In this document: positions 15,927-25,765 of the stretch, piece by piece | How the letters are laid out: the number at the start of each line of letters is the position of its first letter | Position numbering within the stretch: position 1 is the first letter of the stretch | NCBI RefSeq assembly: GCF_003003125.1 | Contig: NZ_PVTZ01000006.1 | Span: 1-64,000, forward strand | Direction: 5' to 3' | Length of the DNA stretch: 64,000 nucleotides | Source of the DNA: Laceyella sediminis | Lineage (GTDB): Bacteria; Bacillota; Bacilli; Thermoactinomycetales; Thermoactinomycetaceae | Notes under the pieces: model-generated | What the model was told of the DNA's origin: nothing | Database searches by the model: none | The model's input: the letters and a program-made list of their open reading frames with translations, nothing else | Translations under genes and position numbers: made by a program

Positions 15927-16721
15927 TTAAAACACACTACGTACTAATCCTCCATCTATTCGCAATGCAGACCCATTAATAGCTGAGGAAAGAGGACTGC
16001 TTAAAAAGGTGACGAAATGTGCAATTTCTTCTGGTCGAATAAGCCTTTGAATCAGGGAAGTTGGTCGATTCTCTTTCATAAATCGCTTTTCCGCTTCCTC
16101 CATCGTCAAGTTCTCATCAGGATAAAGGGTATTTAACATCGTTTCTACCCCTTCTGTTAACGTGGAACCCGGCATCACCGTATTAACCGTCACATTTGTT
16201 CCTTTCGTCAGCTCAGCCAAGCTGCGGGAGAGCGAGAGCTGCATCGTTTTGGTCGCACTATAGTGAGCCATTTCTTGAGAAGGCATGATCGCTGCTTCGC
16301 TAGCGATAAAAATGACTCTGCCTTCTTTTTTTTGAATCATTTGTTTTAGGTACCAACGAGAGAGTCGAACACCACTCATGATGTTGACTTCAAACAGCTT
16401 AAACCAATCTTCATCTGGGATATCAAAATATTCTACAGGCTCAAAGATTCCCAAGTTGTTAATTAGAATATCTACTTCTGAGTGCTTTTCAATCACCTGT
16501 TGGCATCCTTGTTCGGTTCCAAGATCAGCGACTACTGACTGAAGGGTGGCGTCAGGATACTTTGCTTGAATTTCTTTGATCGTTTGATCCACTTTTTCTT
16601 CACGTCGTCCATTAATTAGCACAGTGGCGCCTTCTGCTGCCAACGACATGGCAATTGCCTTTCCAATACCTGCTGTAGACCCAGTAACCAGTGCCGTTTT
16701 TCCTTCCAAATACAGATGCAT
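15927..16721 (-). CDS. SDR-family NAD(P)-dependent oxidoreductase
   Basis: This 264-residue classical short-chain dehydrogenase has the cofactor loop TGSTAGIGKAI (about residues 13-23), the structural NNLG motif, a catalytic Ser in IFIASEA, and Tyr-Lys in HYSATKT. The substrate is unknown. The start at 16721 follows GGGAGGG; seven upstream codons have no ribosome site. It lies on the same strand as the aldo/keto reductase and the MFS exporter, separated from them by a hairpin, and may share control by the HxlR regulator at 19248. Confidence 0.9.
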   Translation of the reverse strand: MHLYLEGKTALVTGSTAGIGKAIAMSLAAEGATVLINGRREEKVDQTIKEIQAKYPDATLQSVVADLGTEQGCQQVIEKHSEVDILINNLGIFEPVEYFDIPDEDWFKLFEVNIMSGVRLSRWYLKQMIQKKEGRVIFIASEAAIMPSQEMAHYSATKTMQLSLSRSLAELTKGTNVTVNTVMPGSTLTEGVETMLNTLYPDENLTMEEAEKRFMKENRPTSLIQRLIRPEEIAHFVTFLSSPLSSAINGSALRIDGGLVRSVF

Positions 16722-16835
16722 GCAGAGCCCTCCCGATTTCAAGTTTTAGGCCATTAACCTATGTAGTGACGTTGATATTGTTATGAACCTGAATCGCCCC
16801 TTTTTAAACATATAGTATGAGGAGTGATTCATATC

Positions 16836-16876
16836 GCAAAAGGATATAGACGACACAGACGCCTATATCCTTTTGC
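16836..16876. terminator. Hairpin between SDR and aldo/keto reductase genes
   Basis: GCAAAAGGATATAG (16836-16849) pairs perfectly with CTATATCCTTTTGC (16863-16876). The T run is only four long on either strand, so termination may be partial. It lies just after the aldo/keto reductase stop. Confidence 0.6.
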
Positions 16877-16882
16877 AACTTA

Positions 16883-17728
16883 TTAAAAGTCGAAGTTATC
16901 CGGATCTGGACCCACTCGTTTATTCTGATTCAAGCCATCAATTCGCTCCATCTCTTCTTCCGTTAACTCAAAATCAAACACCTGTGCGTTTTCAGCAATT
17001 CGATGTGCTTTGGTCGATTTGGGAATGGTCACGACGCCGTTTTGCAAGTCCCAACGCAAAATGACTTGCGCAGGTGACTTGCCATATTTGTTTGCGATTT
17101 CTTTTAAAACCTGATGATCTAGCAATTGGCCTTGCATCAATGGAGACCAAGCTTCCAGCTGAATCCCGTGTTCACGACAAAACGCCTTCAGGTCTTTTTG
17201 AGTCAAACGCGGATGATATTCCACTTGGTTCACCATCGGTTTGATTTCTGCATCTTCCATCAAGTCTTCGAGGTGATGGATGTGAAAATTGCTTACCCCA
17301 ATCGCTTTGACTCGCCCTTCTTTGTAAAGCGTCTCCAACGCTCTCCATGCCTCTTTATATTTGCCTTCTACAGGCCAATGAATGAGGTATAAATCTAGAT
17401 ACTCTAAGCCAAGTTTATTTAAGCTCGCTTCATAAGCTTTTATGGTGGATTCATACCCTAAATCGGAATTCCAAACTTTTGATGTCACAAACAACGCTTC
17501 TCTAGAAATGCCAGTTTCTTTGATCCCTTCACGAATTCCTTGTCCGACTCCGGCTTCGTTTTCGTAAATGGCCGCCGTATCAATACTGCGATAACCATAT
17601 TGAATCGCTGTTTTAACGGCATGAACCAACTCAGGGCCTTCTTCCACTTTAAACACCCCGATGCCAAACCAGGGCATTTTCACACCGTTATGCAAAGTGG
17701 TGGTATCTTGTAAGTTTTTCGCTGTCAT
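16883..17728 (-). CDS. Aldo/keto reductase (glyoxal / diketogluconate reductase type)
   Basis: This 281-residue NADPH-dependent aldehyde reductase has catalytic Asp and Tyr in SIDTAAIYENEAGVG, Lys in VTSKVW and His in LYLIHWP. The cofactor end IPKSTKAHRI is also present. It resembles Bacillus YvgN-type enzymes that reduce glyoxal and methylglyoxal. GGGAGG sits before the ATG at 17728. With the MFS exporter upstream it forms a likely electrophile-stress operon. Confidence 0.92.
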   Translation of the reverse strand: MTAKNLQDTTTLHNGVKMPWFGIGVFKVEEGPELVHAVKTAIQYGYRSIDTAAIYENEAGVGQGIREGIKETGISREALFVTSKVWNSDLGYESTIKAYEASLNKLGLEYLDLYLIHWPVEGKYKEAWRALETLYKEGRVKAIGVSNFHIHHLEDLMEDAEIKPMVNQVEYHPRLTQKDLKAFCREHGIQLEAWSPLMQGQLLDHQVLKEIANKYGKSPAQVILRWDLQNGVVTIPKSTKAHRIAENAQVFDFELTEEEMERIDGLNQNKRVGPDPDNFDF

Positions 17729-17836
17729 ATATTTTCCTCCCGTTGGTAAATTGATTGGTTCTATCTTAAATGTCAACGCAGTGTCCATCACCTCCTTTCA
17801 TATCACTCGTGGATACAGGGTAGCCATTCTCCTTTT

Positions 17837-19048
17837 TTATTCGGAAAAAACCTGTCTACCTACCCTGGCTTGATCTTTTTGCTCCAACGCGCGACTCCAC
17901 CCTGTCAGGATCACAGCACCTAGAACCATCAATGCCCCGATCCAGGCCGTATGAATCAGTCCAACAGAATCTGTGATGATGCCACCCAAGTATGAGCCTA
18001 TGGCAATTCCGGCGTTAAATGCGGCAATATTGATAGCAGAAGCCACATCTACCGCACTTGGTACAAAGCGCTCAGCTAGCATCACGACATACACTTGCAG
18101 TCCTGGCACATTCATAAAAGCAAAAATCCCCATCAAGATGATCGTGATCAATCCAGCAACCTTATATGGCGCAGTAAAGGTTAAGATGAAAAGCACAATT
18201 GCTTGCATAGTAAACATATAGAATAACGCGGTAATTGGCTTGCGATTGGCCACTTTCCCGCCAATGATGTTGCCGATGGCAATGGCAACGCCATACATAA
18301 GCAGAATGGCGGCAACGGTTCCCTCTTCGAATCCTGTAATATCTTGGAGCAATGGAGATAAATAGGTAAATACTACAAACGTCCCTCCATACCCTAAAGC
18401 AGTAATGACAAATGAGAGTAATAAGCGACCATTTGTAACCAGTTTGAACTGATCACGGAATGTTGTGCGCGCGCCTTTTGGCAAGTCAGATGGAACAAGG
18501 GTACTGTTGGCTATAAAGGCAATCACACCAACTGCCACAATCGCTATAAAGGCAAACCTCCAGCCAAATTGCTGTCCAAGAAATGTACCAAAAGGTACGC
18601 CGGTAACGGTTGCCACGGTGAGTCCAGAAAACATAATGGAAATCGCACTAGCTCTACGATCTTCTGGCACTAAATTAGCTGCGATCGTCGAGCCGATCGA
18701 CATAAATACACCATGTGAAAACGCAGACAGGACACGCGCAACAAGTAATATGCCAATACTTGTCGCACTAGCAGCAATTGTATTACCAACAATAAAAACA
18801 GCCATAATAGAAAGCAATAACGATTTGCGCGACATACTCGATGTCACCGATGTTAGAATGGGCGCTCCAAATGTGACCCCTAATGCATATAAAGAAACGG
18901 TTAACCCAGCGGTTGTTACAGAAATTTGCAAATCTTGAGCGATAAGCGGTAATAATCCCACACTGATGAATTCTGTGGTGCCAATCGCAAATGCACTGAC
19001 TGCCAATGCCAGCAGTGCCAATGTACTTCGTTTTTTATCTAAAGTCAT
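17837..19048 (-). CDS. MFS transporter, AraJ / drug-efflux type
   Basis: This 403-residue protein has about twelve hydrophobic segments and opens with ALLALAVSAFAIGTTEFISV, typical of the AraJ/YdhP branch of DHA1 exporters (the GTTEF motif). AGGAGG lies 7 bases before the ATG at 19048. The divergent HxlR gene is 200 bp away. It probably exports drugs or sugar-like compounds; the substrate is unknown. Confidence 0.9.
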   Translation of the reverse strand: MTLDKKRSTLALLALAVSAFAIGTTEFISVGLLPLIAQDLQISVTTAGLTVSLYALGVTFGAPILTSVTSSMSRKSLLLSIMAVFIVGNTIAASATSIGILLVARVLSAFSHGVFMSIGSTIAANLVPEDRRASAISIMFSGLTVATVTGVPFGTFLGQQFGWRFAFIAIVAVGVIAFIANSTLVPSDLPKGARTTFRDQFKLVTNGRLLLSFVITALGYGGTFVVFTYLSPLLQDITGFEEGTVAAILLMYGVAIAIGNIIGGKVANRKPITALFYMFTMQAIVLFILTFTAPYKVAGLITIILMGIFAFMNVPGLQVYVVMLAERFVPSAVDVASAINIAAFNAGIAIGSYLGGIITDSVGLIHTAWIGALMVLGAVILTGWSRALEQKDQARVGRQVFSE

Positions 19049-19247
19049 TTTTTCTCCTCCTGACAATGGACTGATTGCATGGTTCATCTGCTAGCAGACG
19101 ATATAAATGAAAAGCATGGTTAATATCAGCCGGCGAATGTTATTATGAGATATATGAATCATAATGAGAAGTACGCACTTATAAGTTCGATAGATACCTA
19201 GAAGTTTCGTAGGCACTTTTTTGTTCCTATGAATGAGGAGGAAGCAT

Positions 19248-19619
19248 ATGCAGAAAAAGAAATACAATATCTCGGTTGAAGCAACATTGGAAGTCATAGG
19301 GGGAAAATGGAAATGCGTTATCCTTTGCCATCTGACTCGCGGCAAAAAACGTACAAGTGAATTAAAACGTCTGATCCCCAACATCACGCAAAAAATGTTA
19401 ACCCAACAGTTACGCGAATTAGAGAAAGATGGGGTTATTAATCGCATTGTTCATAATCAAGTACCGCCCAAAGTGGAATATGAGCTGAGCGAATATGGAT
19501 GGAGTTTGAAAGGAATTTTAGACGCTTTGTGTGAGTGGGGGGAAAAACATATCACCAGAGTATACGGTGATAAATTTGCTGTATTAGAGGAGAACGTATT
19601 AAATGAAAAATTGAAGTAA
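19248..19619 (+). CDS. HxlR-family transcriptional regulator
   Basis: This 123-residue winged-helix protein matches the HxlR pattern: TLEVIGGKWKCVILCHL, then RTSELKRLIPNITQKMLTQQ and the wing (YELSEYGWSLKGIL). Cys23, Cys27 and a later Cys (LCEWG) could make it redox-sensitive like some HxlR members, by inference. GAGGAGG precedes the ATG at 19248. It is divergent to the MFS-reductase genes and probably controls them from the shared 200-bp region, where CCTA...TAGG at 19198-19214 is a weak operator candidate. Confidence 0.9.
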   Translation: MQKKKYNISVEATLEVIGGKWKCVILCHLTRGKKRTSELKRLIPNITQKMLTQQLRELEKDGVINRIVHNQVPPKVEYELSEYGWSLKGILDALCEWGEKHITRVYGDKFAVLEENVLNEKLK

Positions 19620-19985
19620 CATACAATAAACAGATTGAAGTATTTCATAAAACCCCTGTGTCCCCAGACAAAGGATAAAAACATTTATTTTTGTTTTTTT
19701 TACAGCAACTTTTGAAACGATGCTTAATTACGCCCAATCACTCCCAGCCAGGGGCAAAAGAAATAAACAGAAAATTGGGCGCCGGCAATATGGGCCGCTT
19801 TACACAAAAAAGCATGTGTTACACCGGTACACACATGCTTTTTTTGCACTTATCATCTATCTCTAATCCGATAAGCCTTATTCCATTTTTTTGTTTACTT
19901 TTCTACAAGCCCAATGAACAAAAAACTTTTTTCACTCCGCTAGTAAGCAATCGAGTATTAGATTACATCGTATTATCGGTTTTCA
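19620..19985. other. Intergenic region with terminator
   Basis: No gene is supported. The stem-loop at 19806-19846 is the only clear element; it serves the HxlR gene on the plus strand or the cstR-like gene on the minus strand. Confidence 0.5.
19806..19846. terminator. Bidirectional intrinsic terminator
   Basis: AAAAAAGCATGTGT (19806-19819) pairs with ACACATGCTTTTTT (19831-19844) around TACACCGGTAC. Confidence 0.85.
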
Positions 19986-20252
19986 TTATCTAGTTTTTAT
20001 CAGGAGATTCATGGCTTCCTTCAGCAATTTTGTCGTATCTGCATTTTGACCTTTTTCCAATTCCTTGCGAAGGCACTGTTCCAAGTTATTAGTGAGAATA
20101 TACGCAATCGATCGATCCACAGCTGAACGAATCGCGGATAATTGCGATACAACATCCTTACAATCTTTATCCTCATCCATCATGCGCAATACTCCTCGCA
20201 CCTGTCCTTCAATCCGGCGTAAACGTACTTTCACATCGTCATCATATGTCAT
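19986..20252 (-). CDS. cstR: CstR-type persulfide-sensing repressor (CsoR family)
   Basis: This 88-residue CsoR/FrmR-family protein has Cys31 (EDKDC) and Cys60 (NLEQC), the pair used by CstR to form di- and trisulfides. The second copper-ligand position of CsoR (His) is Asn here (TNN), so copper sensing is unlikely. The start at 20252 follows AAGGGGG. It lies downstream of, and on the same strand as, the sulfur operon, with a terminator in between. Two CstR-like operators stand before that operon. The Bacillus counterpart is yrkD. Confidence 0.88.
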   Translation of the reverse strand: MTYDDDVKVRLRRIEGQVRGVLRMMDEDKDCKDVVSQLSAIRSAVDRSIAYILTNNLEQCLRKELEKGQNADTTKLLKEAMNLLIKTR

Positions 20253-20466
20253 TAGTCTATCCCCCTTCTTTTCAGAACATGATTTCACCTTGGAGATGAA
20301 TCACTTGCTAGCCCCTGAGTTTGCACAATTGTTTAATCCCGCGCATATGCCCTCATTGCATTTGTCTTTAACATCATACCCCGATTCATGAGGAAAAATA
20401 AAGAATCCTCTCCAATAATACGATATTGCCAATGAAAAACCTATTCATGATCATTCCCCCACATAG

Positions 20467-20492
20467 AAAAATCCCCCGAACGCTTGGGGGAA
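20467..20492 (-). terminator. Intrinsic terminator of the persulfide operon
   Basis: Read leftwards, TCCCCC and GGGGGA enclose an 8-base loop followed by TTTTT, directly after the TauE stop codon. Confidence 0.88.
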
Positions 20493-21269
20493 TTAAAAGA
20501 GATCCAACCAAATTTTAATAGATGTCGTTACAATTAACACAGCCAAAATCACTTGTAACATTTTGGTGTTTACTTTTTTCCCAACCATTGCCCCGATTGG
20601 AGAAGCGATCACGCTAGCAACTACCATAATGATAGACGGCAAGAAAAGAACCTGACCTGTCAAGATTTTGCCCACAGTTGAACCAATGGAAGAAATGAAT
20701 GTAATGGCGAGCGAGGTAGCTATGGTCATCCGAGTTGGGATTTTCAAAACGACAAGCATAATCGGAACCAAAATAAAGGCACCTGCTGCCCCTACGATCC
20801 CAGAAGCACCCCCTACGATAAAAGCTGCGACGGCAGCTAGTGCGGGATTAAAGGTTACTTGATTGAGTGGAATATCATCCAGTCCTTTATTGGGCACAAA
20901 CATCAGGAGCGCGGCAATCGTAGCCAGTATCGCATAAACAAGGTTGATTATCTCTTCACTGAGCAACTTGGAACCATATCCACCGATAAAACTACCAATC
21001 AAAATACTAATTCCCATATATATAATGAGAGACCTGTTTAGATAGCCGCCTTTACGATAAGCGAAAACGCCACTAATCGTTGCGAAAAATACCTGTATGG
21101 CGCTAATCCCAGACACTTCATGGGTAGTAAAAGCAACAAACCCCAACAAAGGAGGGATGTATAGGAGCAACGGATATTTAATGATAGAGCCTCCAATTCC
21201 TACCATCCCCGATATGAAAGAACCAATAAAACCAATCATAAAAAGGAGCAAGATAAACTCTATATTCAT
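20493..21269 (-). CDS. TauE/SafE-family sulfite or sulfonate exporter
   Basis: This 258-residue membrane protein has about eight hydrophobic segments and the family signatures [15 protein letters not shown] (N-half) and [19 protein letters not shown] (C-half). In cst/yrk operons this protein is thought to export sulfite or thiosulfate made by persulfide oxidation. It is the last gene of the five-gene operon, 17 bases after the DsrE gene, and is equivalent to Bacillus yrkJ. Confidence 0.92.
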   Translation of the reverse strand: MNIEFILLLFMIGFIGSFISGMVGIGGSIIKYPLLLYIPPLLGFVAFTTHEVSGISAIQVFFATISGVFAYRKGGYLNRSLIIYMGISILIGSFIGGYGSKLLSEEIINLVYAILATIAALLMFVPNKGLDDIPLNQVTFNPALAAVAAFIVGGASGIVGAAGAFILVPIMLVVLKIPTRMTIATSLAITFISSIGSTVGKILTGQVLFLPSIIMVVASVIASPIGAMVGKKVNTKMLQVILAVLIVTTSIKIWLDLF

Positions 21270-21286
21270 ATCTGAACACTACTTTC

Positions 21287-21769
21287 TTAGATAAACAAGT
21301 TAATGTTCGCCTCATTTGCCTCCGCAAGATATGACGCTACTCCGGCATACTCGAGTCCGTCAATCAACTCTTCTTTCTTAATTCCCAATACGTCCATGGA
21401 CATGGTGCATGCGACCATTTTTATATCCAACTCTTTTGCCATTTCAATGAGCTCTTTTAAAGTCGTGATATTTTTCTTCTTCATGGTGTATTTCATCATT
21501 TTCGCGCCCAAGCCACCGAAGTTCATTTTAGAAATCCCAAGCTTTTCTGGACCTCGGGGAAGCATTTTAGCAAACATTTTGTCCATGAATGATTTTTGTA
21601 AAGGGACATACTGCTCTTTACGAAGAATGTTTAATCCCCAAAAGGTAAAAAACATGGTTACTTGGTTTCCCATCGCAGCAGATCCCGTTGCAATGATAAA
21701 ACTGGCAATTGCCTTATCCAAATCGCCACTAAACACAACCAACGTCGATTTATTATTTTCCATATTCAT
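21287..21769 (-). CDS. DsrE-family sulfur-carrier protein (YrkE-like)
   Basis: This 160-residue DsrE/DsrF-like protein begins LVVFSGDLDKAIASFIIATG and has a membrane-like stretch (QVTMFFTFWGLNIL). The conserved Cys lies in VACTMSMDVLGI (about residue 120). It probably relays sulfane sulfur between TusA and the oxidising enzyme. ATG codons at 21769 and 21763 both lie behind GGGAGA. It is the fourth gene of the operon. Confidence 0.9.
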   Translation of the reverse strand: MNMENNKSTLVVFSGDLDKAIASFIIATGSAAMGNQVTMFFTFWGLNILRKEQYVPLQKSFMDKMFAKMLPRGPEKLGISKMNFGGLGAKMMKYTMKKKNITTLKELIEMAKELDIKMVACTMSMDVLGIKKEELIDGLEYAGVASYLAEANEANINLFI

Positions 21770-21798
21770 CTCTCTCCCATTTCGATGATATGAATCGT

Positions 21799-21847
21799 GA
21801 TGATCTCCTCCAATCTTTTCTTCATGAATATAATGAAGGAGATCATC
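21799..21847. other. Intercistronic hairpin between tusA and dsrE genes
   Basis: GATGATCTCCT (21799-21809) pairs perfectly with AGGAGATCATC (21837-21847). No T run follows, so RNA processing or stability is likelier than termination. Confidence 0.55.
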
Positions 21848-21857
21848 TTTGAATCAC

Positions 21858-22085
21858 TTATCCTTTTTGAATCCAGAATTTATAAACACCGTTCTCCTCG
21901 CTTTGTTCCTTTACTAGATGCCCAGCTGTTTTAGCCCATGCAGGAATATCATTTGTAGCTCCTGAATCGGTCGTATGAAGTTCCAGAACTTGTCCTGATT
22001 TTAATTCATCCATCGCCTTTTTGGCACGAACAACGGGCATCGGGCAAGAAAGCCCTTTTGCATCTAATACTTTATCTCCATTCAT
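21858..22085 (-). CDS. TusA-family sulfur-carrier protein
   Basis: This 75-residue protein has the TusA signature GLSCPMPVVRAKKAM, whose Cys carries persulfide. The start at 22085 follows AAGGAGGTGA; a longer frame upstream overlaps the previous gene and lacks a ribosome site. It is equivalent to Bacillus yrkI and should hand sulfur to or from the neighbouring rhodanese proteins. Confidence 0.93.
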   Translation of the reverse strand: MNGDKVLDAKGLSCPMPVVRAKKAMDELKSGQVLELHTTDSGATNDIPAWAKTAGHLVKEQSEENGVYKFWIQKG

Positions 22086-22107
22086 TGATAAATCACCTCC
22101 TTGGTAA

Positions 22108-23238
22108 TCAACCGTGATGAACAGCACAACGGTTTGGACCAATTTCTAATTCTGTTGCTTTATCTGAAGTTACCTTAATCACACCTCGATTAATATCTAC
22201 AATCTCCTCATAATTCGGTGGTGTTGCACCTACAGTCCCTGCCACTTTTTCAGTAAATTGTTCGCGATTTTCCGTACGCATGATTTCGTTACTTCTTCTG
22301 ATCTCTCCTAAAGTAGCCCCCACAAAACCCTTCTCATTGATCTCTTGAATGTCGGCATAATGAGCGGGTAATACAATGATATCTTCTGGAAGGAGAGCAA
22401 TTTTCTTAAAGACGGTCTCGTACAGGGATTGCGCCCACTCTTTCGCTTTTCCTCCAAGATCTGGTCTTCCCAACCCCCCCACAAAAAGGGTATCCCCCGA
22501 AAGCAAATACTTATCGTTAATCAGAAAAGACACGCTTCCTGGCGTATGGCCAGGGGTTGGGATAGTTAAAATTTTGACCCGTACAGCCCCAAAGCGAATT
22601 TCAGTATGCTCTTCCAAGGGCTCAAACGACATATCCGCACCTTGCATTTCACTCGAAGAAATGTAGTAACGGGCACCTGTTTGATTTGCCAATGCTTGAC
22701 CGCCTGATATATGGTCTGCATGTAAATGGGTATCCATGATATGCACAATATTGGCGTTTTCCTTTTCCGCAAGACTTGTGTATTCTTCAACATGCCGGTT
22801 CGGATCTACAATCATTGCTTCACCTTCGGAAACAACCATATAAGATAGGCAACCTTTTGCCAAACGGTTGATTTGAAACAATTTCATATCTCCATCATCA
22901 GCGACCGTAACTGGATGATAAAATTGGCTCCACTCCAACATCCCTTTTTCCAAATAGCTCGCTTTGTACCCTTTCTCATCCAGAAGCTCAGCGACCATCA
23001 AAGCAGAGCCACCTTTCGCACATATGACGATGATCTCAGCATCCTTCGGAAGATCTTTGTAGGTGGTCTCATTTTCATCAAGAAATTCAAAGTAAGGGAT
23101 ATTGACGGATTGAATATTTTTCCCTTCGATTTTCCAATCGTTGTAATCGTCCTGGTTTCGAACATCAAGAAGCAATACGGGTTGTCCACTGTCAATTTTG
23201 TCATGTAACTGTTTGGCATTCATTTTAGTAACAGCCAT
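22108..23238 (-). CDS. Rhodanese-metallo-beta-lactamase fusion (persulfide dioxygenase-like, YrkH type)
   Basis: This 376-residue protein has an N-terminal rhodanese domain (about 1-110, active loop VICAKGGSA) fused to a metallo-beta-lactamase domain with the metal motif HLHADH and later TPGHTPGS and PAHYAD segments. The persulfide dioxygenase fold oxidises glutathione- or CoA-persulfides to sulfite. The order rhodanese-first matches YrkH; Staphylococcus CstB has its rhodanese at the C-terminus. It is the second gene of the operon. Confidence 0.92.
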   Translation of the reverse strand: MAVTKMNAKQLHDKIDSGQPVLLLDVRNQDDYNDWKIEGKNIQSVNIPYFEFLDENETTYKDLPKDAEIIVICAKGGSALMVAELLDEKGYKASYLEKGMLEWSQFYHPVTVADDGDMKLFQINRLAKGCLSYMVVSEGEAMIVDPNRHVEEYTSLAEKENANIVHIMDTHLHADHISGGQALANQTGARYYISSSEMQGADMSFEPLEEHTEIRFGAVRVKILTIPTPGHTPGSVSFLINDKYLLSGDTLFVGGLGRPDLGGKAKEWAQSLYETVFKKIALLPEDIIVLPAHYADIQEINEKGFVGATLGEIRRSNEIMRTENREQFTEKVAGTVGATPPNYEEIVDINRGVIKVTSDKATELEIGPNRCAVHHG

Positions 23239-23329
23239 CGTTCAAAATCCCCTTTCTTTTTTATTAGAATCTGAGAGTAACATCAGCGTCTTGGGCAAAG
23301 TGCAGGTTCTACTCATCAGACAGTCTCAC

Positions 23330-23902
23330 TTATTTTTCATGATCAACTGGCCCTGACCATTTAGACATGCCAGGAACGACATTGACCACATTTGTAAATC
23401 CATGTTTGGTCAATTGTTGAGCAGCCATGTCGCTTCGTGTGCCAGAGCGACAAATCACATAAATGAATTGATCTTTTGGAATTTCATTCATACGCTCTTC
23501 TAACTGGCCAAATGGAATCGAATAAGCGCCTGGAATATGTCCGAATGCGTATTCTGCTGGTTCACGAACATCTAGTAAAAAAAATCCTTCGTTGCAATCC
23601 AGCTTTTTTAAAAACTCCTCGTTTTGAATTACATGCGGAAACTTCCGCTCTTCTTGCAATTCGGATTCACTTGCTTTTCGCAAATAATGCTTTAATACCT
23701 CTCCTTCTTGTTTCGTACCCAAGTACTGATGCCCTGTGCTTTTGGCCCAACCTTGAATATCTGCCAAAGATCCTGGGTCAGTAGCTTGTACCTCTATGAC
23801 CTGACCCGGTTCCAGTTGATCCATCATTTTTTTGGTACGAACAATGGGCATCGGGCAGGAAAGTCGTTTACAATCAAGTTGAACGTCGACTTTGATGGAC
23901 AT
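23330..23902 (-). CDS. TusA-rhodanese fusion (CstA / YrkF-like)
   Basis: This 190-residue protein joins an N-terminal TusA domain (RLSCPMPIVRTKKMM, residues about 13-27) to a C-terminal rhodanese (LLDVREPAEYAFGHIPGA and active loop VICRSGTRS). Both cysteines can carry persulfide, so it should move sulfane sulfur within the pathway. It is the first gene of the operon, behind two CstR-like operators. Confidence 0.93.
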   Translation of the reverse strand: MSIKVDVQLDCKRLSCPMPIVRTKKMMDQLEPGQVIEVQATDPGSLADIQGWAKSTGHQYLGTKQEGEVLKHYLRKASESELQEERKFPHVIQNEEFLKKLDCNEGFFLLDVREPAEYAFGHIPGAYSIPFGQLEERMNEIPKDQFIYVICRSGTRSDMAAQQLTKHGFTNVVNVVPGMSKWSGPVDHEK

Positions 23903-23948
23903 CTTACATTCCTCCTTCGAAATGGATGTTTTAAAGCATTATATACAT

Positions 23949-24036
23949 ATACCACTATGGGTATATAATAAGGGTAAAAAAAAGCATACCTGAGCATTAA
24001 AGATCTACTCCTACATACCAATACCCCTATGGGTAT
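23949..24036 (-). promoter_or_regulatory. Two CstR-type operators before the persulfide operon
   Basis: ATACCACTATGGGTAT (23949-23964) and ATACCCCTATGGGTAT (24021-24036) are 16-bp near-palindromes, 72 bp apart centre to centre. They match the ATACC...GGTAT style of CsoR/CstR sites. The nearer one is 47 bases before the first gene start. Confidence 0.8.
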
Positions 24037-24186
24037 GATGATAATTGATGCTGCACTTTTTGTCAACATCAATGGGTTCTTCTTTTTTCAGCGAAGAATC
24101 GGTTTAAACAAAATGAAAGCTCACTTCTTATCTCCGCTTTCTCATGAACTGAGGCAACGATTTTCTTGCCATAAGGGTTCAAATAC

Positions 24187-24217
24187 AAAAAGGCTGGGTG
24201 TTTTCCCCAGCCTTTTT
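24187..24217. terminator. Terminator of the ahpCF operon
   Basis: AAAAAGGCTGGG and CCCAGCCTTTTT enclose a 6-base loop just after the AhpF stop; bidirectional. Confidence 0.9.
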
Positions 24218-24223
24218 GCTTTA

Positions 24224-25753
24224 TTAATTTCGAATGAGGTAATCAAAGGCACCCAAGCCAGCTGTAGCACCTGATCCCATCGAAATAATAATCTGCTTGT
24301 AAGCACTGTCGGTGCAATCCCCAGCCGCAAATACGCCAGGGACGCTCGTGGCACCATGCTTATCCACGATGATCTCTCCGAAGCGATTGCATTCGACTGT
24401 ATCCCGCAACCAGTCGGTATTGGGTACCAGGCCGATCTGAACAAATACGCCCTGCAATTCAATGTGGTGCTCTTCCTCAGTCGCCCGATCGATGTAAGTA
24501 ATCCCGTTCACTTTGTCAGTGCCGGTGATTTCTTTCGTTTGCACGTTCTTTAGAACGGTTACGTTAGGGAGACTGTAAAGACGCTCCTGCAGAACGGCAT
24601 CAGCTTTCAACTCAGGCATAAATTCAAGCACCGTGACGTGCTTCACAATGCCTGCCAGATCGATCGCCGCCTCAACCCCTGAATTGCCGCCGCCGATCAC
24701 CGCTACATGCTTCCCTTCAAACAAAGGTCCGTCACAATGGGGGCAATAGGCTACGCCTTTGTTTTTAAACTCAGCTTCACCTGGCACACCCAGGTTGCGC
24801 CAGCGCGCCCCTGTTGAAATGATCACGGCTTTGCTCTTTAATACGGCGCCATTTTCAAGTTCAACCTCGATCAGGTCTTTCTTTTCTAGGCGCTTAGCGC
24901 GTTGCGGGGTCATCACATCAATGCCGTACTCTTTGACATGTTCTTCAAGGCTAGCCACGAGTTTGGGGCCTTCTGTGTATTTCACACTGATAAAGTTCTC
25001 AATGCCCAACGTGTCCATCACTTGACCGCCAAAGCGTTCAGCAACGATGCCTGTGCGAATGCCTTTGCGCGCCGCATAGATTGCCGCACTCGCTCCAGAC
25101 GGACCACCACCGACAACAAGCACATCAAATGGGTCTTTATTAGAAAGCTCCGATGCATCTGGGCCACTCCCCAGCTTGGCGAGGATTTCCTCAAGAGTCA
25201 TGCGGCCGCTGCCAAAAAACTCACCGTTTAGGAAAACGGTTGGCACGGCCATGATTTCTTTGCTTTCAACCTCATCCTTGAAAGCCGCGCCGTCAATCAT
25301 GGTGTGAGAGATGCCAGGATTGAGAACACTCATCACATTCAGAGCTTGCACGACATCCGGACAGTTGTGGCAACTCAAGCTGATGTAGGATTCAAAGTGG
25401 TATTCGCCCTTGATGTTTTTAATTTGATCGATGACCTGCTGATCAACCTTCGGAGCTCTTCCGCTTACTTGCAACAAAGCCAATACCAATGAGGTAAATT
25501 CGTGCCCCAGAGGAATGCCGGCAAAAGTAACTCCAGTGTCTTCGCCAATTCGGTTCACACTAAAGCTCGGCGTTCTCTCTAATGATGTCTTCTCCACCTT
25601 AATATGGGATGACATGGCAGCCAATTCATCCACTAAAGCAAGCATGTCGCGGGATACGTCATCCGATCCCGCGCTTACTTTCAGAAGCACATCGCCTTCC
25701 ATCAATTGAAGATATTGGGCAAGTTGTGCTTTAATATCTGCATCCAGCATCAT
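24224..25753 (-). CDS. ahpF: Alkyl hydroperoxide reductase subunit F
   Basis: This 509-residue NADH-dependent disulfide reductase recharges AhpC. The N-terminal double-thioredoxin domain has CHNCPD (about residues 127-131). An FAD-binding site follows ([14 protein letters not shown], about 211-224), then the redox pair CPHC (about 336-339), the NAD site [12 protein letters not shown] and a C-terminal FAD motif [10 protein letters not shown]. Length is normal. AGAGGTG precedes the start, 12 bases after ahpC. Confidence 0.96.
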   Translation of the reverse strand: MMLDADIKAQLAQYLQLMEGDVLLKVSAGSDDVSRDMLALVDELAAMSSHIKVEKTSLERTPSFSVNRIGEDTGVTFAGIPLGHEFTSLVLALLQVSGRAPKVDQQVIDQIKNIKGEYHFESYISLSCHNCPDVVQALNVMSVLNPGISHTMIDGAAFKDEVESKEIMAVPTVFLNGEFFGSGRMTLEEILAKLGSGPDASELSNKDPFDVLVVGGGPSGASAAIYAARKGIRTGIVAERFGGQVMDTLGIENFISVKYTEGPKLVASLEEHVKEYGIDVMTPQRAKRLEKKDLIEVELENGAVLKSKAVIISTGARWRNLGVPGEAEFKNKGVAYCPHCDGPLFEGKHVAVIGGGNSGVEAAIDLAGIVKHVTVLEFMPELKADAVLQERLYSLPNVTVLKNVQTKEITGTDKVNGITYIDRATEEEHHIELQGVFVQIGLVPNTDWLRDTVECNRFGEIIVDKHGATSVPGVFAAGDCTDSAYKQIIISMGSGATAGLGAFDYLIRN

Positions 25754-25765
25754 TGGTCACACCTC

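Noticed and set aside
19691-19993. 100-codon plus-strand frame
   Set aside because: It runs through a strong terminator and has no ribosome site.
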